In this document: piece by piece, positions 53,388 through 63,645 of the stretch
Position numbering within the stretch: the first letter of the stretch is position 1
Layout: each line of letters begins with the position of its first letter
Assembly: GCA_000230935.2 (NCBI GenBank)
Contig: AGIQ01000001.1
Span: 1,116,001 to 1,180,000, forward strand
DNA: 64,000 nucleotides
Direction of reading: 5' to 3'
Source: Mycolicibacterium rhodesiae JS60
GTDB taxonomy: Bacteria; Actinomycetota; Actinomycetes; Mycobacteriales; Mycobacteriaceae
Program-made: the position numbers and the translations under genes
Notes under the pieces: model-generated
What the model saw: the letters and a program-made list of their open reading frames with translations, nothing else
Databases searched by the model: none
Told to the model about the DNA's origin: nothing

Positions 53388-54755
53388 TCAGCTATCCACA
53401 GGCCCGTCGGAGTCGGGCTTCGTGTCGTCCTCGGTGGACTTCTGGAATTCCTCGATCGCGGCGTCGATGTCGATCCCGCTGGTGTCACCGCCGATGATCC
53501 GGTCGATGAACCCGGCCGGCTCGTCGAGGTCCGCCGAGTTCGGCAGCAGGTCGGGGTGTTGCCAGACGGCGTCGCGCGCGTCGATGCCGACGGCGTCGGT
53601 CAGCCGCTCCCACAGCACGGCGGCTTCGCGCATCTTGCGGGGTCGTAGTTCCAGGCCGACGAGTGTCGCGAAGGTCTGCTCGGCCGGTCCGGCGGTGGCC
53701 CGCCGGCGCCGCAGCATCTCCGACAGCGCTGCGGTGCCGGGGATACGGTCGCCGAGCGCGCCGGTGACCACGGTCTGCACCCAGCCCTCGATCAACGCGA
53801 GAAGGGTTTCCAGCCGCTCCAGCGCGGCCGTCTGCTCCGGGGTGGCCTTGGGCTCGAACATGCCCTGGCTCAGCAGCTGTTCCATCGCGGCGGGGTCGGC
53901 CAGGGCGGCCGGGTTGAAGCCCTGCGCCAGCTCCTCGATGCCGCTCATGTCGATCTTCATGCCCTTGGCGTAGGCCTCGACGGCGTTGAGCAGCTGGGTG
54001 GACAGCCACGGAACATGGCTGTACAGCCGGTGATGGGCGGCCTCGCGGGCGGCCAGGAAGGTCAGGATCTCGCTGCGCGGCTGCTCGAGCCCCTCGGAGA
54101 GCGCTTCGATGGCCTCGGGCATCAGCGCGGCAACGCCCTTGGGGCCCAGCGGCAGCCCGATGTCGGTCGAGGTGAGCACTTCGCGGGACAGCTTCCCGAG
54201 CGCCTGGCCCAGCTGCGAGCCGAAGGCCATGCCGCCCATCTGGGTCATCATCGCCATGAGCGGACCGGCCATCGCCTTGGCTTCCTCGGGCAACGACGAC
54301 GCCCACACCGAGCCGATCTGCTCGGCCATCGGGTCGCACAGCCGCTTCCAGGTGTCCAGCGTGCCGTCCACCCAGTCGTTCGGTGTCCACGCGACGGCCT
54401 TCGTGGCCCCGGCGGGCAGCGCGGTCGCGCCGTCGAGCCAGGTGTCGGCAAGGTGCACGGCATCGGAGATGGCCGAGCTGGTGGCCGCCGGGATCGGCGC
54501 GACGAAACCGATGGAGCTAGAGGCCAGCTGCCGGGCCAGGTCGTAGTTCACCGGGCCCGACGAACCGCCGCCCATCATGCTGCCGGTGCCGCTGAACATC
54601 TGGCCGAGCTTGGTGAAGATCTGGCCGAGGTCAGCCATGTTGAACTCGCCGCCGCCGAAGCCGAAGGGGTCGGCAGGGCCCGAGTCGGGGTCCTTTTTCG
54701 GCTTGTCTCGGTCGGGGTCGTCTCCCGCGGAGAAGCCGAAGGGCAGGTCAGCCAT
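53388..54755 (-). CDS. Zincin-like metalloprotease domain protein (DUF2342 type, Rv3195-like)
   Basis: A 455-residue protein. A Gly/Asp-rich N-terminus is followed by a helical domain containing REAAHHRLYSHVPW, the HHxxxxH-type zinc-site motif of the DUF2342 zincin-like group, and EGWVQTVV as a possible third ligand segment. Related actinobacterial proteins have been annotated as F420-biosynthesis-associated, but no F420 gene is present here. It is first in an operon with the E1-like and ABC1 genes, and divergent from the PDZ-Lon gene. Confidence 0.82.
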   Translation of the reverse strand: MADLPFGFSAGDDPDRDKPKKDPDSGPADPFGFGGGEFNMADLGQIFTKLGQMFSGTGSMMGGGSSGPVNYDLARQLASSSIGFVAPIPAATSSAISDAVHLADTWLDGATALPAGATKAVAWTPNDWVDGTLDTWKRLCDPMAEQIGSVWASSLPEEAKAMAGPLMAMMTQMGGMAFGSQLGQALGKLSREVLTSTDIGLPLGPKGVAALMPEAIEALSEGLEQPRSEILTFLAAREAAHHRLYSHVPWLSTQLLNAVEAYAKGMKIDMSGIEELAQGFNPAALADPAAMEQLLSQGMFEPKATPEQTAALERLETLLALIEGWVQTVVTGALGDRIPGTAALSEMLRRRRATAGPAEQTFATLVGLELRPRKMREAAVLWERLTDAVGIDARDAVWQHPDLLPNSADLDEPAGFIDRIIGGDTSGIDIDAAIEEFQKSTEDDTKPDSDGPVDS

Positions 54756-54844
54756 GCCTCAACCGTACTCACCCCGCGTCGGGGTGGGCCAATTGGCGAT
54801 CACGCTGTCAGTGAACCGGGTCCACCGGATCTAGTGTGGGCGGC

Positions 54845-55867
54845 GTGAACAGGCGGATTCTGACGCTGATGACGGCCCTGGTACCGATCGTCGTCTTCGG
54901 CGTGCTGCTGGCGGTCGTGACGGTGCCCTTTGTCTCGCTGGGGCCCGGGCCGACCTTCAACACCCTCGGCGAGGTCGACGGCAAGCAGGTGGTGGCCATC
55001 AACGGCACCGACACCCACCCCACCTCGGGTCACCTGAACATGACCACCGTCGCCCAGCGCGACGGCCTGACGCTGGGCCAGGCCCTGACGCTGTGGGTGT
55101 CGGGCCGCGAGCAGCTGGTTCCGCGCGATCTGGTGTTCCCACCGGATAAATCGCGCGAGGAGGTCGAGAAGGATCAGGACTCTGACTTCAAGCGCTCCGA
55201 GGACAGTGCCGAGTACGCGGCGTTGGGTTTCCTGAAGTACCCCGAGGCGGTGCGGGTCGAGAACGTCAGCGATCCGGGGCCGTCGGCAGGGAAGTTGCAA
55301 GCCGGGGATGCCATCGACGCCGTCGACGGTAAGTCGGTAGCGAACATCGCGGAGTTCACCGCGTTGCTCAAGGCCACCAAGCCGGGCCAGGAAATCGTCC
55401 TCGACTACCGCCGCAAGAACGCCCCGCCCGGCAGCGCGCGGATCACGTTGGGCACCAATGCCGACCGCGACTACGGCTATCTCGGGGTGGCCGTGCTCGA
55501 CGCGCCGTGGGCACCGTTCAGCATCGACTTCAACCTGGCCAACATCGGCGGCCCGTCGGCGGGTTTGATGTTCAGCCTGGCCGTCATCGACAAACTCACC
55601 ACCGGTGACCTCAACGGATCGAAGTTCATCGCGGGCACCGGATCGATCAACGCGGACGGCAAGGTCGGCCCGATCGGGGGCATCACCCACAAGATGCTGG
55701 CCGCCCAGGAAGCCGGGGCCTCGGTGTTCCTGGTGCCCGCCGAGAACTGCGACGAGGCCCGCTCGTTGCGCGACGACGACATGGAGCTGGTCAAGGTGGA
55801 CACCTTGGCCGGAGCCGTCGACTCGCTGCACACGCTGACCTCCGGCGGGCGTCCGCCCAGCTGCTAG
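54845..55867 (+). CDS. PDZ-domain Lon-type (S16) membrane protease
   Basis: A 340-residue protein, the same length as Rv3194c. An N-terminal membrane helix (about 7-27), a PDZ domain (KLQAGDAIDAVDGKSV near 155-170) and a C-terminal Lon-like proteolytic domain with Ser238 in GGPSAGLMFSLAV and Lys283 in ITHKMLAA, a Ser-Lys dyad with the usual spacing. The substrate is unknown. The start is GTG 54845. It is followed by the large UPF0182 membrane protein in the same direction. Confidence 0.92.
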   Translation: MNRRILTLMTALVPIVVFGVLLAVVTVPFVSLGPGPTFNTLGEVDGKQVVAINGTDTHPTSGHLNMTTVAQRDGLTLGQALTLWVSGREQLVPRDLVFPPDKSREEVEKDQDSDFKRSEDSAEYAALGFLKYPEAVRVENVSDPGPSAGKLQAGDAIDAVDGKSVANIAEFTALLKATKPGQEIVLDYRRKNAPPGSARITLGTNADRDYGYLGVAVLDAPWAPFSIDFNLANIGGPSAGLMFSLAVIDKLTTGDLNGSKFIAGTGSINADGKVGPIGGITHKMLAAQEAGASVFLVPAENCDEARSLRDDDMELVKVDTLAGAVDSLHTLTSGGRPPSC

Positions 55868-55970
55868 CCCGTCGCCGCAGGACAGCACCCGTGTCGGGGT
55901 GCGTAGAGTTGTGGCCGTATTGCTGCAACGGCGCGGCGCGGCCGCCCGACAAGACCCAGGAGCCTGACAG

Positions 55971-58970
55971 GTGAGTATGCGGCCCGGTGCCCGGATGCCG
56001 AAGCTGACCCGGCGCAGCCGGATTCTTATCGGCGTAGCGCTTGCGGTTGTGTTGCTGTTGTTGGTCGGGCCACGGGTGATCGACGCCTACGTGGACTGGT
56101 TGTGGTTCGGCGAGCTGGGGTACCGCTCGGTGTTCACCACGGTGCTGCTGACCCGCATCGTCGTTTTCCTGGTGGCTGCCGTGCTGGTCGGGGCGATCGT
56201 CTTCGCCGGACTGGCGCTGGCCTACCGGACCAGGCCGGTGTTCGTTCCGACCGCGGGGCCCAACGATCCGGTGGCGCGGTACCGCACGGCGGTGATGGCG
56301 CGGCTCAAGCTGTTCGGCATCGGGGTGCCCGTGGTGATCGGCATCTTCTCCGGTGCTATCGCACAGAGCTACTGGCCGCGGGTGCAGATGTTCCTGCACG
56401 GCGGCGACTTCGGGATCACCGACCCGCAGTTCGGCAAGGACCTCGGCTTCTACGCGTTTGATCTGCCGTTCTACCGGCTGGTGCTGTCGTATCTGTTTGC
56501 CGCGGTGTTCCTGGCGTTCCTGGCGAACCTGGTCAGCCACTACATCTTCGGCGGCATCCGGCTGGCCGGCCGCAGCGGCGCGCTGAGCCGCCCGGCGCGC
56601 ATCCAGCTGGTCGCTCTGGTCGGGACGCTGGTGGTGCTCAAGGCCGTCGCCTACTGGTTCGACCGCTACGAACTGTTGAGCCATACCCGCGGCGGCAAGC
56701 CGTTCACCGGCGCCGGCTACACCGACATCAACGCGGTGCTACCGGCCAAGCTGATCCTGATGGCCATCGCGCTGATCTGCGCGGCCGCGGTGTTCTCCGC
56801 TCTCGTGTTGCGCGACTTGCGCATTCCCGCGATCGGTCTGGTGCTGTTGCTGCTCAGCTCGCTGATCGTCGGGGCGGGCTGGCCGCTGGTCGTCGAGCAG
56901 ATCAGCGTCAAGCCCAATGCGGCGCAGAAGGAAAGCGAATACATCAGTCGCAGTATCGCCGCGACCAGACAGGCCTACGGGCTGACCAACGACCACGTTA
57001 CCTACCGTGACTACAGCGGGACGGCGCCGACCACCGCGCAGCAGGTGGCCGCCGATCGGGCGACCACGTCGAACATCCGGGTCCTGGATCCCACGATCAT
57101 CAGCCCGGCGTTCACCCAGTTCCAGCAGGGCAAGAACTTCTACTACTTCCCCGACCAGCTGTCGATCGACCGCTACCAGGGCCCCGACGGGGACCTGCGC
57201 GACTACGTCGTCGCCGCGCGCGAACTCAACCCGGACCGGCTGATCGACAACCAACGGGACTGGATCAACCGGCATACCGTCTACACCCACGGCAACGGGT
57301 TCATCGCCTCGCCGGCCAACACGGTGCGCGGAATTGCCAACGACCCCAACCAGAATGGCGGCTACCCGGAGTTCCTGGCCAGCGTCGTCGGCGCCAACGG
57401 CACTGTCGTCTCCCCGGGTCCCGCCCCGCTGGATCAGCCGCGCGTCTACTACGGCCCGGTCATCTCCAACACCTCGGCCGACTACGCGATCGTGGGCAAG
57501 ACCGGCAATGACCGCGAGTACGACTACGAGACCAACACCGAGACCAAGAACTACACCTACACCGGCAGCGGTGGTGTCCCGGTGGGCAATTGGCTGGCCC
57601 GCACGGTGTTCGCCGCCAAGTTCGCCGAGCGGAACTTCTTGTTCTCCAACGTGATCGGTTCCAACAGTAAGATCCTGTTCAACCGGGATCCCGCGCAGCG
57701 GGTGGAGGCGGTGGCGCCGTGGCTGACCACCGACAGCAGCGTGTATCCGGCGATCGTGAACAAGAAGATGGTGTGGGTCATCGACGGCTACACCACGCTG
57801 GACAACTATCCGTACTCGGAGCTGACGTCGCTGTCGTCGGCCACCGCGGACTCCACCGAGGTGGCGGTCAACCGGCTGGCCCCGGACAAGCAGGTGTCCT
57901 ACATCCGTAACTCGGTCAAGGCCACCGTCGACGCCTACGACGGCACCGTGACGCTGTACGCCCAGGACGAGGGCGATCCGGTGCTGAAGGCGTGGATGGC
58001 GGTGTTCCCGGGCACGGTGAAGCCGAAGAGTGAGATCTCGCCGGATCTCGCTGCGCACCTGCGCTATCCGGAGGATCTGTTCAAGGTCCAACGCATGCTG
58101 CTGGCGAAATACCATGTCGACGACCCGGTGACGTTCTTCTCCACCTCGGACTTCTGGGACGTGCCGCTGGATCCCAACCCGACCGCCAGCAGCTACCAGC
58201 CGCCGTACTACATCGTCGCCAAAAATATTGCACGCAACGATAATTCGGCGTCATTCCAGCTGACCTCCGCGATGAACCGGTTCCGCCGAGACTTCTTGGC
58301 GGCCTACATCAGCGCGAGCTCTGATCCCGACACCTACGGCCGCATCACGGTGTTGACGATCCCCGGTCAGGTCAACGGTCCGAAGCTGGCGTTCAACGCG
58401 ATCAGTACCGATACCGCGGTCAGCCAGGACCTCGGTGTGATCGGTCGCGACAACCAGAACCGAATACGGTGGGGCAATCTGTTGACTCTGCCGGTCGGGC
58501 AGGGCGGCCTGATCTACGTCTCGCCGGTGTATGCCTCGCCGGGCAGTAGCGATGCCGCATCGTCGTATCCGCGGTTGATCCGCGTGGCGATGATGTACAA
58601 CGACAAGGTCGGCTACGGTCCGACCGTGAGTGCGGCGCTGGACGGCATCTTCGGTGCCGGCGCGGGTGCCACGGCGACCGGTCCCGCCCCGGCAACCCCG
58701 CCGGGCGGTCAGCCGCCGGGCACCCGTCCGCCGGCGGCGGCTCCCGCCCCGGTGCCGGGCAGCGCACCGGAGGTTCCGACGCCGATCGCGGCGGTGCCTC
58801 CTGGGGGCGTGGCGACAACGCTGTCGGGGCCCAAGGCGGCGGCGCTGCAGGATGTCGAAACCGCGCTGGGTGCCGTGCAGGAAGCCCAAAAGAACGGCAA
58901 CTTCGCCGAATACGGCGATGCCCTACAGCGTCTCGACGATGCGATGAAGAAGTACGAGGCGGCCAAGTAG
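55971..58970 (+). CDS. UPF0182 large membrane protein
   Basis: A 999-residue protein, equivalent to Rv3193c (992). About seven hydrophobic helices lie within the first 330 residues (for example [18 protein letters not shown] and [16 protein letters not shown]). A large outer region follows, and the tail after about 890 is Pro/Ala-rich and ends in a coiled-coil-like helix ([16 protein letters not shown]). The function is not known. GTG 55971 with upstream GGAG is chosen; ATG 55977 is in frame. Confidence 0.93.
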   Translation: MSMRPGARMPKLTRRSRILIGVALAVVLLLLVGPRVIDAYVDWLWFGELGYRSVFTTVLLTRIVVFLVAAVLVGAIVFAGLALAYRTRPVFVPTAGPNDPVARYRTAVMARLKLFGIGVPVVIGIFSGAIAQSYWPRVQMFLHGGDFGITDPQFGKDLGFYAFDLPFYRLVLSYLFAAVFLAFLANLVSHYIFGGIRLAGRSGALSRPARIQLVALVGTLVVLKAVAYWFDRYELLSHTRGGKPFTGAGYTDINAVLPAKLILMAIALICAAAVFSALVLRDLRIPAIGLVLLLLSSLIVGAGWPLVVEQISVKPNAAQKESEYISRSIAATRQAYGLTNDHVTYRDYSGTAPTTAQQVAADRATTSNIRVLDPTIISPAFTQFQQGKNFYYFPDQLSIDRYQGPDGDLRDYVVAARELNPDRLIDNQRDWINRHTVYTHGNGFIASPANTVRGIANDPNQNGGYPEFLASVVGANGTVVSPGPAPLDQPRVYYGPVISNTSADYAIVGKTGNDREYDYETNTETKNYTYTGSGGVPVGNWLARTVFAAKFAERNFLFSNVIGSNSKILFNRDPAQRVEAVAPWLTTDSSVYPAIVNKKMVWVIDGYTTLDNYPYSELTSLSSATADSTEVAVNRLAPDKQVSYIRNSVKATVDAYDGTVTLYAQDEGDPVLKAWMAVFPGTVKPKSEISPDLAAHLRYPEDLFKVQRMLLAKYHVDDPVTFFSTSDFWDVPLDPNPTASSYQPPYYIVAKNIARNDNSASFQLTSAMNRFRRDFLAAYISASSDPDTYGRITVLTIPGQVNGPKLAFNAISTDTAVSQDLGVIGRDNQNRIRWGNLLTLPVGQGGLIYVSPVYASPGSSDAASSYPRLIRVAMMYNDKVGYGPTVSAALDGIFGAGAGATATGPAPATPPGGQPPGTRPPAAAPAPVPGSAPEVPTPIAAVPPGGVATTLSGPKAAALQDVETALGAVQEAQKNGNFAEYGDALQRLDDAMKKYEAAK

Positions 58971-58976
58971 CTCGCC

Positions 58977-59888
58977 ATGCGTGAGTTGGTCGTGCTCGGC
59001 ACCGCAAGTCAGGTGCCGACGCGCTACCGCAACCACAACGGCTATCTGCTGCGCTGGGACGACGAGGGGCTGCTGTTTGACCCCGGCGAGGGAACGCAGC
59101 GGCAGATGACGCTGGCCGGAGTGGCCAGCAGTGCGGTAAACCGGCTGTGCCTCACGCACTTTCACGGCGACCACTGCCTCGGGGTGCCGGGCGTCATCCA
59201 GCGGGCGTCGTTGGACCGGGTGGATCATCCGATCGTCGCGCACTTTCCGGCGTCGGGCGCTGAGTATTTCGCCCGGCTGCGGCACGCCTCGATCTTTTGG
59301 GACCACGTCGACGTCCGGGAGGAGCCAGTTGCCGCTTCGGGGACGGTCGCGGTCGGTGCGTTCGGAGTGCTCGAGGCGCGGGCGCTGGAGCATTCGACTG
59401 ATGTGTTCGGCTACCGGCTGGTCGAGCCCGATGGCCGTCGGTTCGTGCCGGAGTTGTTGTCTCACTTCGGGATCAGCGGCGCGCAAGTCGGGGAGCTGGA
59501 CCGTGCTGGGGCCCTGCGCGTGGGGGACCGGATGGTCGAGGTGGGGCAGGTCAGCGAGTCACGGCGCGGGCAGCGGTTTGCGTTCGTGATGGACACCCGG
59601 CTGTGTCGTGGCGTGTACGAGTTGGCCGACGGCGCCGACATGTTGGTGATCGAGGCGACCTTCTTGTCCGAGGACGAGGACCTGGCGCGGCAGTACGGGC
59701 ATCTGACGGCTCGGCAGGCGGCGCAGGTGGCGGCCGACTCACGCGTGCGCACGTTGGTGCTGACGCACTTCTCGCAGCGGTATCAGGAGGCTTCTGGGCG
59801 ATATGCCGACGAGGCCGCCGCGGTGTTCTCCGGCGACATCGTGGTGGCCGAGGATCTGATGCGGGTGCCGGTGCCCGCGCGCCGTTAA
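58977..59888 (+). CDS. Metallo-beta-lactamase-fold nuclease (RNase Z-like)
   Basis: A 303-residue protein of the RNase Z group. The signature N-terminus is [19 protein letters not shown], the metal motif is [11 protein letters not shown], later ligands are in VMDTRLCRG and LTHFSQRY. RNase Z trims the 3' end of tRNA precursors. It starts 6 bases after the UPF0182 stop and lies about 800 bases from an initiator tRNA gene without an encoded CCA, which fits this role. The stop overlaps the convergent lipoprotein gene by 4 bases. Confidence 0.9.
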   Translation: MRELVVLGTASQVPTRYRNHNGYLLRWDDEGLLFDPGEGTQRQMTLAGVASSAVNRLCLTHFHGDHCLGVPGVIQRASLDRVDHPIVAHFPASGAEYFARLRHASIFWDHVDVREEPVAASGTVAVGAFGVLEARALEHSTDVFGYRLVEPDGRRFVPELLSHFGISGAQVGELDRAGALRVGDRMVEVGQVSESRRGQRFAFVMDTRLCRGVYELADGADMLVIEATFLSEDEDLARQYGHLTARQAAQVAADSRVRTLVLTHFSQRYQEASGRYADEAAAVFSGDIVVAEDLMRVPVPARR

Positions 59889-60529
59889 GGGGTGGTGGGC
59901 AGGCCCACGCGCAACGCGATGGCCTGCTTCTGGCCGACGTTGGTGACGAAATCGGCGGCTGCGGGCTGGCCCGGTAGGCCGTCGAACTCGATCCGCGCGA
60001 GCGCAGAGCCCTGGGTGAACAGCAGCACGGTCACCGACTTCGCACCGTCGGGGGAGTTGCCGGAGACCACGGTGCCGCCGGTGCCGACGATGGAGGGCTG
60101 CGGCGGGCCGGGGGTCACCGACTTGGCCAGGCTGGCCTGCGCCTCGGCGAGGGCGGAGGGTCCGGCGGCCGGGTTGTCGAGCGCGACGAGCAGGATGCTG
60201 ACGGCCCTGGTCTGGTCCTGGTTGACGAACAGCACTTCAGCGCCGGGGCGGCTGTCGGGGTTGGCAGCCGCGGGCTGGGCTTCGTAGGCGTCGCCCGTCG
60301 GCGAGATGTCGCGGGCCTCCAGCAGCAGCCGGGTGTAGTCGGTCGTGGCGGCGACGGGTTTGGTGCTCGTTGTCGTGGTCGCGGGCACCGACACACCGGG
60401 CAGCGCGGGGATCGAGGCGGCGGGTTTGCCTGTGTTGACGCCGGATTCGTTGTCGCAGCTGCTGAGCCCTAGGGCGGCGGTGGCGATCATGGCGATCGCG
60501 GCGGCGCGGGTGGCGTGTTGTCGTTTCAT
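59885..60529 (-). CDS. Putative lipoprotein
   Basis: A 214-residue exported protein. The N-terminal signal [20 protein letters not shown] leads to lipobox LSSC, with Cys25 for lipid attachment. Then a Pro/Thr-rich linker ([13 protein letters not shown]) and a globular domain that resembles mycobacterial lipoproteins of unknown function. The start ATG 60529 is the one that gives a signal peptide. Between it and the tRNA gene (60530-60667) I see nothing. Confidence 0.82.
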   Translation of the reverse strand: MKRQHATRAAAIAMIATAALGLSSCDNESGVNTGKPAASIPALPGVSVPATTTTSTKPVAATTDYTRLLLEARDISPTGDAYEAQPAAANPDSRPGAEVLFVNQDQTRAVSILLVALDNPAAGPSALAEAQASLAKSVTPGPPQPSIVGTGGTVVSGNSPDGAKSVTVLLFTQGSALARIEFDGLPGQPAAADFVTNVGQKQAIALRVGLPTTP

Positions 60530-60667
60530 CTCAAAACGAGCCTGTCGACTTCTCTTGTAAGAAGCAAGTGAATAGCCCGCAGATGTGACGAACATCCGGT
60601 GTGATTGTGGCCTTGAGCTGCCGATTTGGAGGCGCCGCTCGACGACCGGTAACGTTGCGTTCACCAA

Positions 60668-60741
60668 CGCGGGGTGGAGCAGCTCGGTAGCTCGCTGGGC
60701 TCATAACCCAGAGGTCGCAGGTTCGAATCCTGTCCCCGCTA
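60668..60741 (+). tRNA. Initiator tRNA-fMet (CAT anticodon)
   Basis: A cloverleaf is read directly: acceptor 60668-60674, D arm GAGC/GCTC, anticodon stem CTGGG/CCCAG with loop CTCATAA, T arm GCAGG/CCTGT with TTCGAAT. Initiator marks are present: three G-C pairs next to the anticodon loop, A11-U24 in the D stem, and an unpaired 1-72 position (C1 opposite T72). The CCA end is not encoded. The hairpin at 60749-60782 ends it. Confidence 0.93.
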
Positions 60742-60748
60742 CTAGGCA

Positions 60749-60782
60749 GAATGGCCCTCAGAGAAGTCTCTGGGGGCCATTC
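60749..60782 (+). terminator. Terminator hairpin after tRNA-fMet
   Basis: A 15-bp stem (gaatggccctcagag, 60749-60763, pairing with 60768-60782; one T-G pair) with a 4-base loop begins 8 bases after the tRNA. The position is typical of a tRNA terminator and may also be part of an integration target. Confidence 0.75.
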
Positions 60783-61227
60783 TCATGCCCGATGGGAACA
60801 CTTTTGGGAACATTCGCGAAGCTAACGAGTTCGTGGGAACGGATTGGGAACGCGGCGTAACCGACGTGTCTTCCAGCCCGCAGGGCTTCTGCTGGCGTCG
60901 TGAGGTGCCTTGTGGGGCGGAAAGACTGCCTGGGCCATAGCCGTCGAGCGAGCGCGCTGGATCAGGCGGCCGAGGCCAAGTACTTAATCCGCGCGATGAT
61001 GCACCTGAGTTGTCGCCATAGTCGCGCAACAAGCCATCGTGCGGAAATCGGTGCGCCCGATCCAGTTGTGCCCGTTCGGCCCCGCAGTTCAACGTCCTGC
61101 TGGTTGCAACGCAGGGTCGGGCCGTGTGTGGGGGATTCGGCATGAATCGACGCGGAACCTCTTAGAGTGTCAAATCGCAGATTCCGGGATCCGGAGCAGC
61201 GGGGGACCGCAGAAGGAAGTGAACGCT
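60783..61227. other. Gene-free stretch at the edge of the accessory region
   Basis: No convincing gene is seen in these 445 bases. It holds four copies of TGGGAAC (60793, 60805, 60834, 60845), spaced unevenly, and a short inverted repeat TCCGG-GAT-CCGGA (61183-61195) 33 bases before the OLD-like gene. The region marks the change from conserved mycobacterial order to lower-GC accessory DNA and may contain an attachment-site remnant. Confidence 0.45.
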
Positions 61228-63150
61228 TTGCATTGCGTGAAAATCGCATTTGAGGGTTACAAGCGCCTCGCGAACACTAGCTGCAACACCGACGGACACA
61301 TACTTGCTTTCGTTGGCTCTAACGAAGCGGGGAAATCGAGTCTCTTGGAAGGCCTTGAGTGGCTGACGGCGATCGAAGACTCGCACCTGCCAACCCACTA
61401 CAGGAGCAGATCGCACGCGATAACTGATCAGACCTTCGTCGTTCGAGCTGATTATGAGCTAGACAAGGATGATTTGGCCGCCTTGAGCGACCTCAACTTG
61501 TTTGAGCCTCCACGAATTTATCGCTTTAGCCGCCAGGCGGACGGTACACGGGTACACGAAGTGCTCCCGCGCCCGCAAAGAGACCCCGCCCCCTTCAAGT
61601 TGGCTGCGGCAAGAATTGAAACTGCGCGACGAAAGCTGGCCAGACAGTTCTCGGAAGCCGATGCTGCCGCAGAGGGTCTCGACACTTCGGGCCCATCTGC
61701 AAGTGCGGACAGGGTCATCGAGGCTCTTGGCGAACCCGAGCGAGAATGGTCAGACGAGCTAAGAGTGGAAGCCCAATTCTTCATTGAGTGGCTGGAGGAA
61801 CCAGCGACGGCTAAAAGTACGCGACCTCGGGATGGCGCGGCCGCAGAGGCGCTGCGCGCCGCTAGGGATGCGAGCCGAATCGAGAGCCCCAACGGAACTG
61901 TGCTGGAGCGACTTCACGATCGCTTACCAAGGTTCGTCATGTTTCGTGACGACGATCGAGTTTTGAACACGGTTTATCCGATCAGCGATGAGGCCTATCG
62001 GCAGAAGCCTCATCCAGCGCTTGGAAATCTCCTCCGCGTGGCAGGCGTTGATCTAGACGATCTATGGCGCTTGGTTGAGTCTGGCGACGGTAGTAGCCGT
62101 GAAAGTTATATCGAAGCGGCGAACGAGAGGCTCACTGACTTCTTTACCCAGGCATGGAATCAGTCAAGCATCGCGGTACGTCTTAAGATCTCCGAATCTA
62201 ATTTGGAAGTGTGGCTGAAGGAGTTGAGTGAAACCGGAGTCGTCACGAATATTGAAGAGCGCAGCGACGGGCTTCGCACTTTCGTTGCTCTCGCCACGTT
62301 TCTTGCGTCGCAGCACCTGGCAATTCCGCCTATCCTGCTGATCGATGAGGCCGAAAGTCACCTACACCTTGACGCGCAGGCAGATCTGGTCGGGGTACTT
62401 CTGAAGCAAGTCGATGCCACTCAAGTGTTCTACAGCACTCATTCCCCAGGGTGCTTGCCCAGTGATCTTGGTACCGGAATTCGACTTTTGAGGAGGTGTG
62501 CCGAAGATCGGCGGGCCAGCGAGATTCGCCATGACTTCTGGACGAACGAAGAGCCGGGTTTCGCTCCTCTACTTTACGCAATGGGCGCGTCAGCCGCAGC
62601 ATTTTCTGCGTGTCGACGCGCGGTGCTTGCCGAAGGCGCCGCCGACATGATTCTGCTGCCCACGCTTATTCGTAAGGCCGTCGGTGTAGACGATCTCACC
62701 TATCAGGTGGCTCCTGGTTTGGCCAACGCCAACGCCTTCGGAATGCGGGTTGAAGAGGTCGCCGCGAAGGTCGTCTATCTCACGGACGGAGACGGAACAG
62801 GGAAGGATTACGCCAAACAGCTGCGGGAAGCTGGTGTTCGCGGCGATCACCTCTTCAGTCTTCCCGACGATTGGGCGGCAGAGGATTTGATCGATCGTCG
62901 CCACTTCGTCGAGGTCGTCAACACACTGCTTCCAGCCGGCAAGGCGGTGAGTGCTTCCGATTTGGTGACAGGGCAACCTGTCGTGAAGTCGTTGGACGAC
63001 TGGGGAAAAGCCAATCGAGTCCGGATTCCAGGCCACGTGGCGATCGCCTACGGATTAGTGAACACGGCAGATAAATTGGTCTTGTCGGCCCGAGCTGTAA
63101 AAGTACTGCGCGAACTACATAAGAAGTTCCTACACGCGTTTGAGCAGTGA
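61228..63150 (+). CDS. OLD-family ATP-dependent nuclease (ABC-type ATPase plus TOPRIM)
   Basis: About 640 residues. The N-terminal ABC/SMC-like ATPase has Walker A VGSNEAGKSSLLEGLEWL (Lys36) and Walker B PPILLIDEAESHLHLDAQ (Asp373) with a D-loop and STHSPG switch. The C-terminal TOPRIM nuclease has Glu469 in LAEGAADM and the metal pair Asp520/Asp522 in LTDGDGTG. Such OLD-type proteins are anti-phage or plasmid-interference nucleases; no GajB-like helicase or reverse transcriptase is beside it. TTG 61228 is chosen from AAGGA 9 bases upstream (protein MHCVKIAFEGY); GTG 61219 and 61237 are alternatives. Base composition differs from the neighbours. Confidence 0.85.
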   Translation: MHCVKIAFEGYKRLANTSCNTDGHILAFVGSNEAGKSSLLEGLEWLTAIEDSHLPTHYRSRSHAITDQTFVVRADYELDKDDLAALSDLNLFEPPRIYRFSRQADGTRVHEVLPRPQRDPAPFKLAAARIETARRKLARQFSEADAAAEGLDTSGPSASADRVIEALGEPEREWSDELRVEAQFFIEWLEEPATAKSTRPRDGAAAEALRAARDASRIESPNGTVLERLHDRLPRFVMFRDDDRVLNTVYPISDEAYRQKPHPALGNLLRVAGVDLDDLWRLVESGDGSSRESYIEAANERLTDFFTQAWNQSSIAVRLKISESNLEVWLKELSETGVVTNIEERSDGLRTFVALATFLASQHLAIPPILLIDEAESHLHLDAQADLVGVLLKQVDATQVFYSTHSPGCLPSDLGTGIRLLRRCAEDRRASEIRHDFWTNEEPGFAPLLYAMGASAAAFSACRRAVLAEGAADMILLPTLIRKAVGVDDLTYQVAPGLANANAFGMRVEEVAAKVVYLTDGDGTGKDYAKQLREAGVRGDHLFSLPDDWAAEDLIDRRHFVEVVNTLLPAGKAVSASDLVTGQPVVKSLDDWGKANRVRIPGHVAIAYGLVNTADKLVLSARAVKVLRELHKKFLHAFEQ

Positions 63151-63297
63151 TGATCCAGACATCCGGGCAATCTGGAAGTGTTTGCGCGGAAGCTTCGAAG
63201 AACGTCTGGTGTGGGTTAGAAGGTGCCAATTCAACTTGCGCTATGGCGCTGTCAGGCAACCGAATTGAGTGTCAGGGGTAGTCCGTCCGTAGCCCAA

Positions 63298-63645
63298 TCA
63301 TCTGACCGGGTCGGAGGCCGACTCGCGCCCAGTCAGCTCCACGGTCCTCTCGCCAAACTCGGCGACAACCCTGAGACTCCCGCCGAGCGCTGCCACGTAC
63401 GACTGCAGCGTGCCCAACTCGGTATGCGATAGGTCGCCGCTCTCCAGCTTCGACACCCAAGCTTGCGAGACCCCCATGAGTTCAGCGACGTCGGCCTGAC
63501 GGGCGTGATGAGCCTTGCGGATATCAGCGAGGCGCTGCGCCTGGACGGCGTCGTGCATTTCCTTGCGTGCGGCGTCAACGCGCGCGGGGTCGGCGCGCCC
63601 CGACGCGACAGCCTCAGCGCGGATTTCGCGCCAGTGTCGTGCCAT
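63298..63645 (-). CDS. XRE-family antitoxin (HigA-like)
   Basis: A 115-residue helix-turn-helix protein. The DNA-binding part is ARQADVAELMGVSQAWVSKLESGDLS, near residues 48-73, with a C-terminal TLQSYVAALGGSLRVVAEFG that fits the XRE-type antitoxin dimer. It overlaps the end of the toxin gene by 32 bases. GGGAGG lies 7-8 bases before ATG 63645; ATG 63651 and GTG 63654 are possible. The order toxin-antitoxin is the HigBA type. Confidence 0.9.
   Translation of the reverse strand: MARHWREIRAEAVASGRADPARVDAARKEMHDAVQAQRLADIRKAHHARQADVAELMGVSQAWVSKLESGDLSHTELGTLQSYVAALGGSLRVVAEFGERTVELTGRESASDPVR

Noticed and set aside
60742..61143. Minus-strand 133-codon frame after the tRNA as an integrase remnant
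   Set aside because: No tyrosine or serine recombinase motif is visible, and it overlaps the tRNA terminator.
61228..63150. Full Gabija or PARIS system
   Set aside because: No GajB helicase or separate AriB-type gene is adjacent inside the window; only the OLD-like protein is seen.
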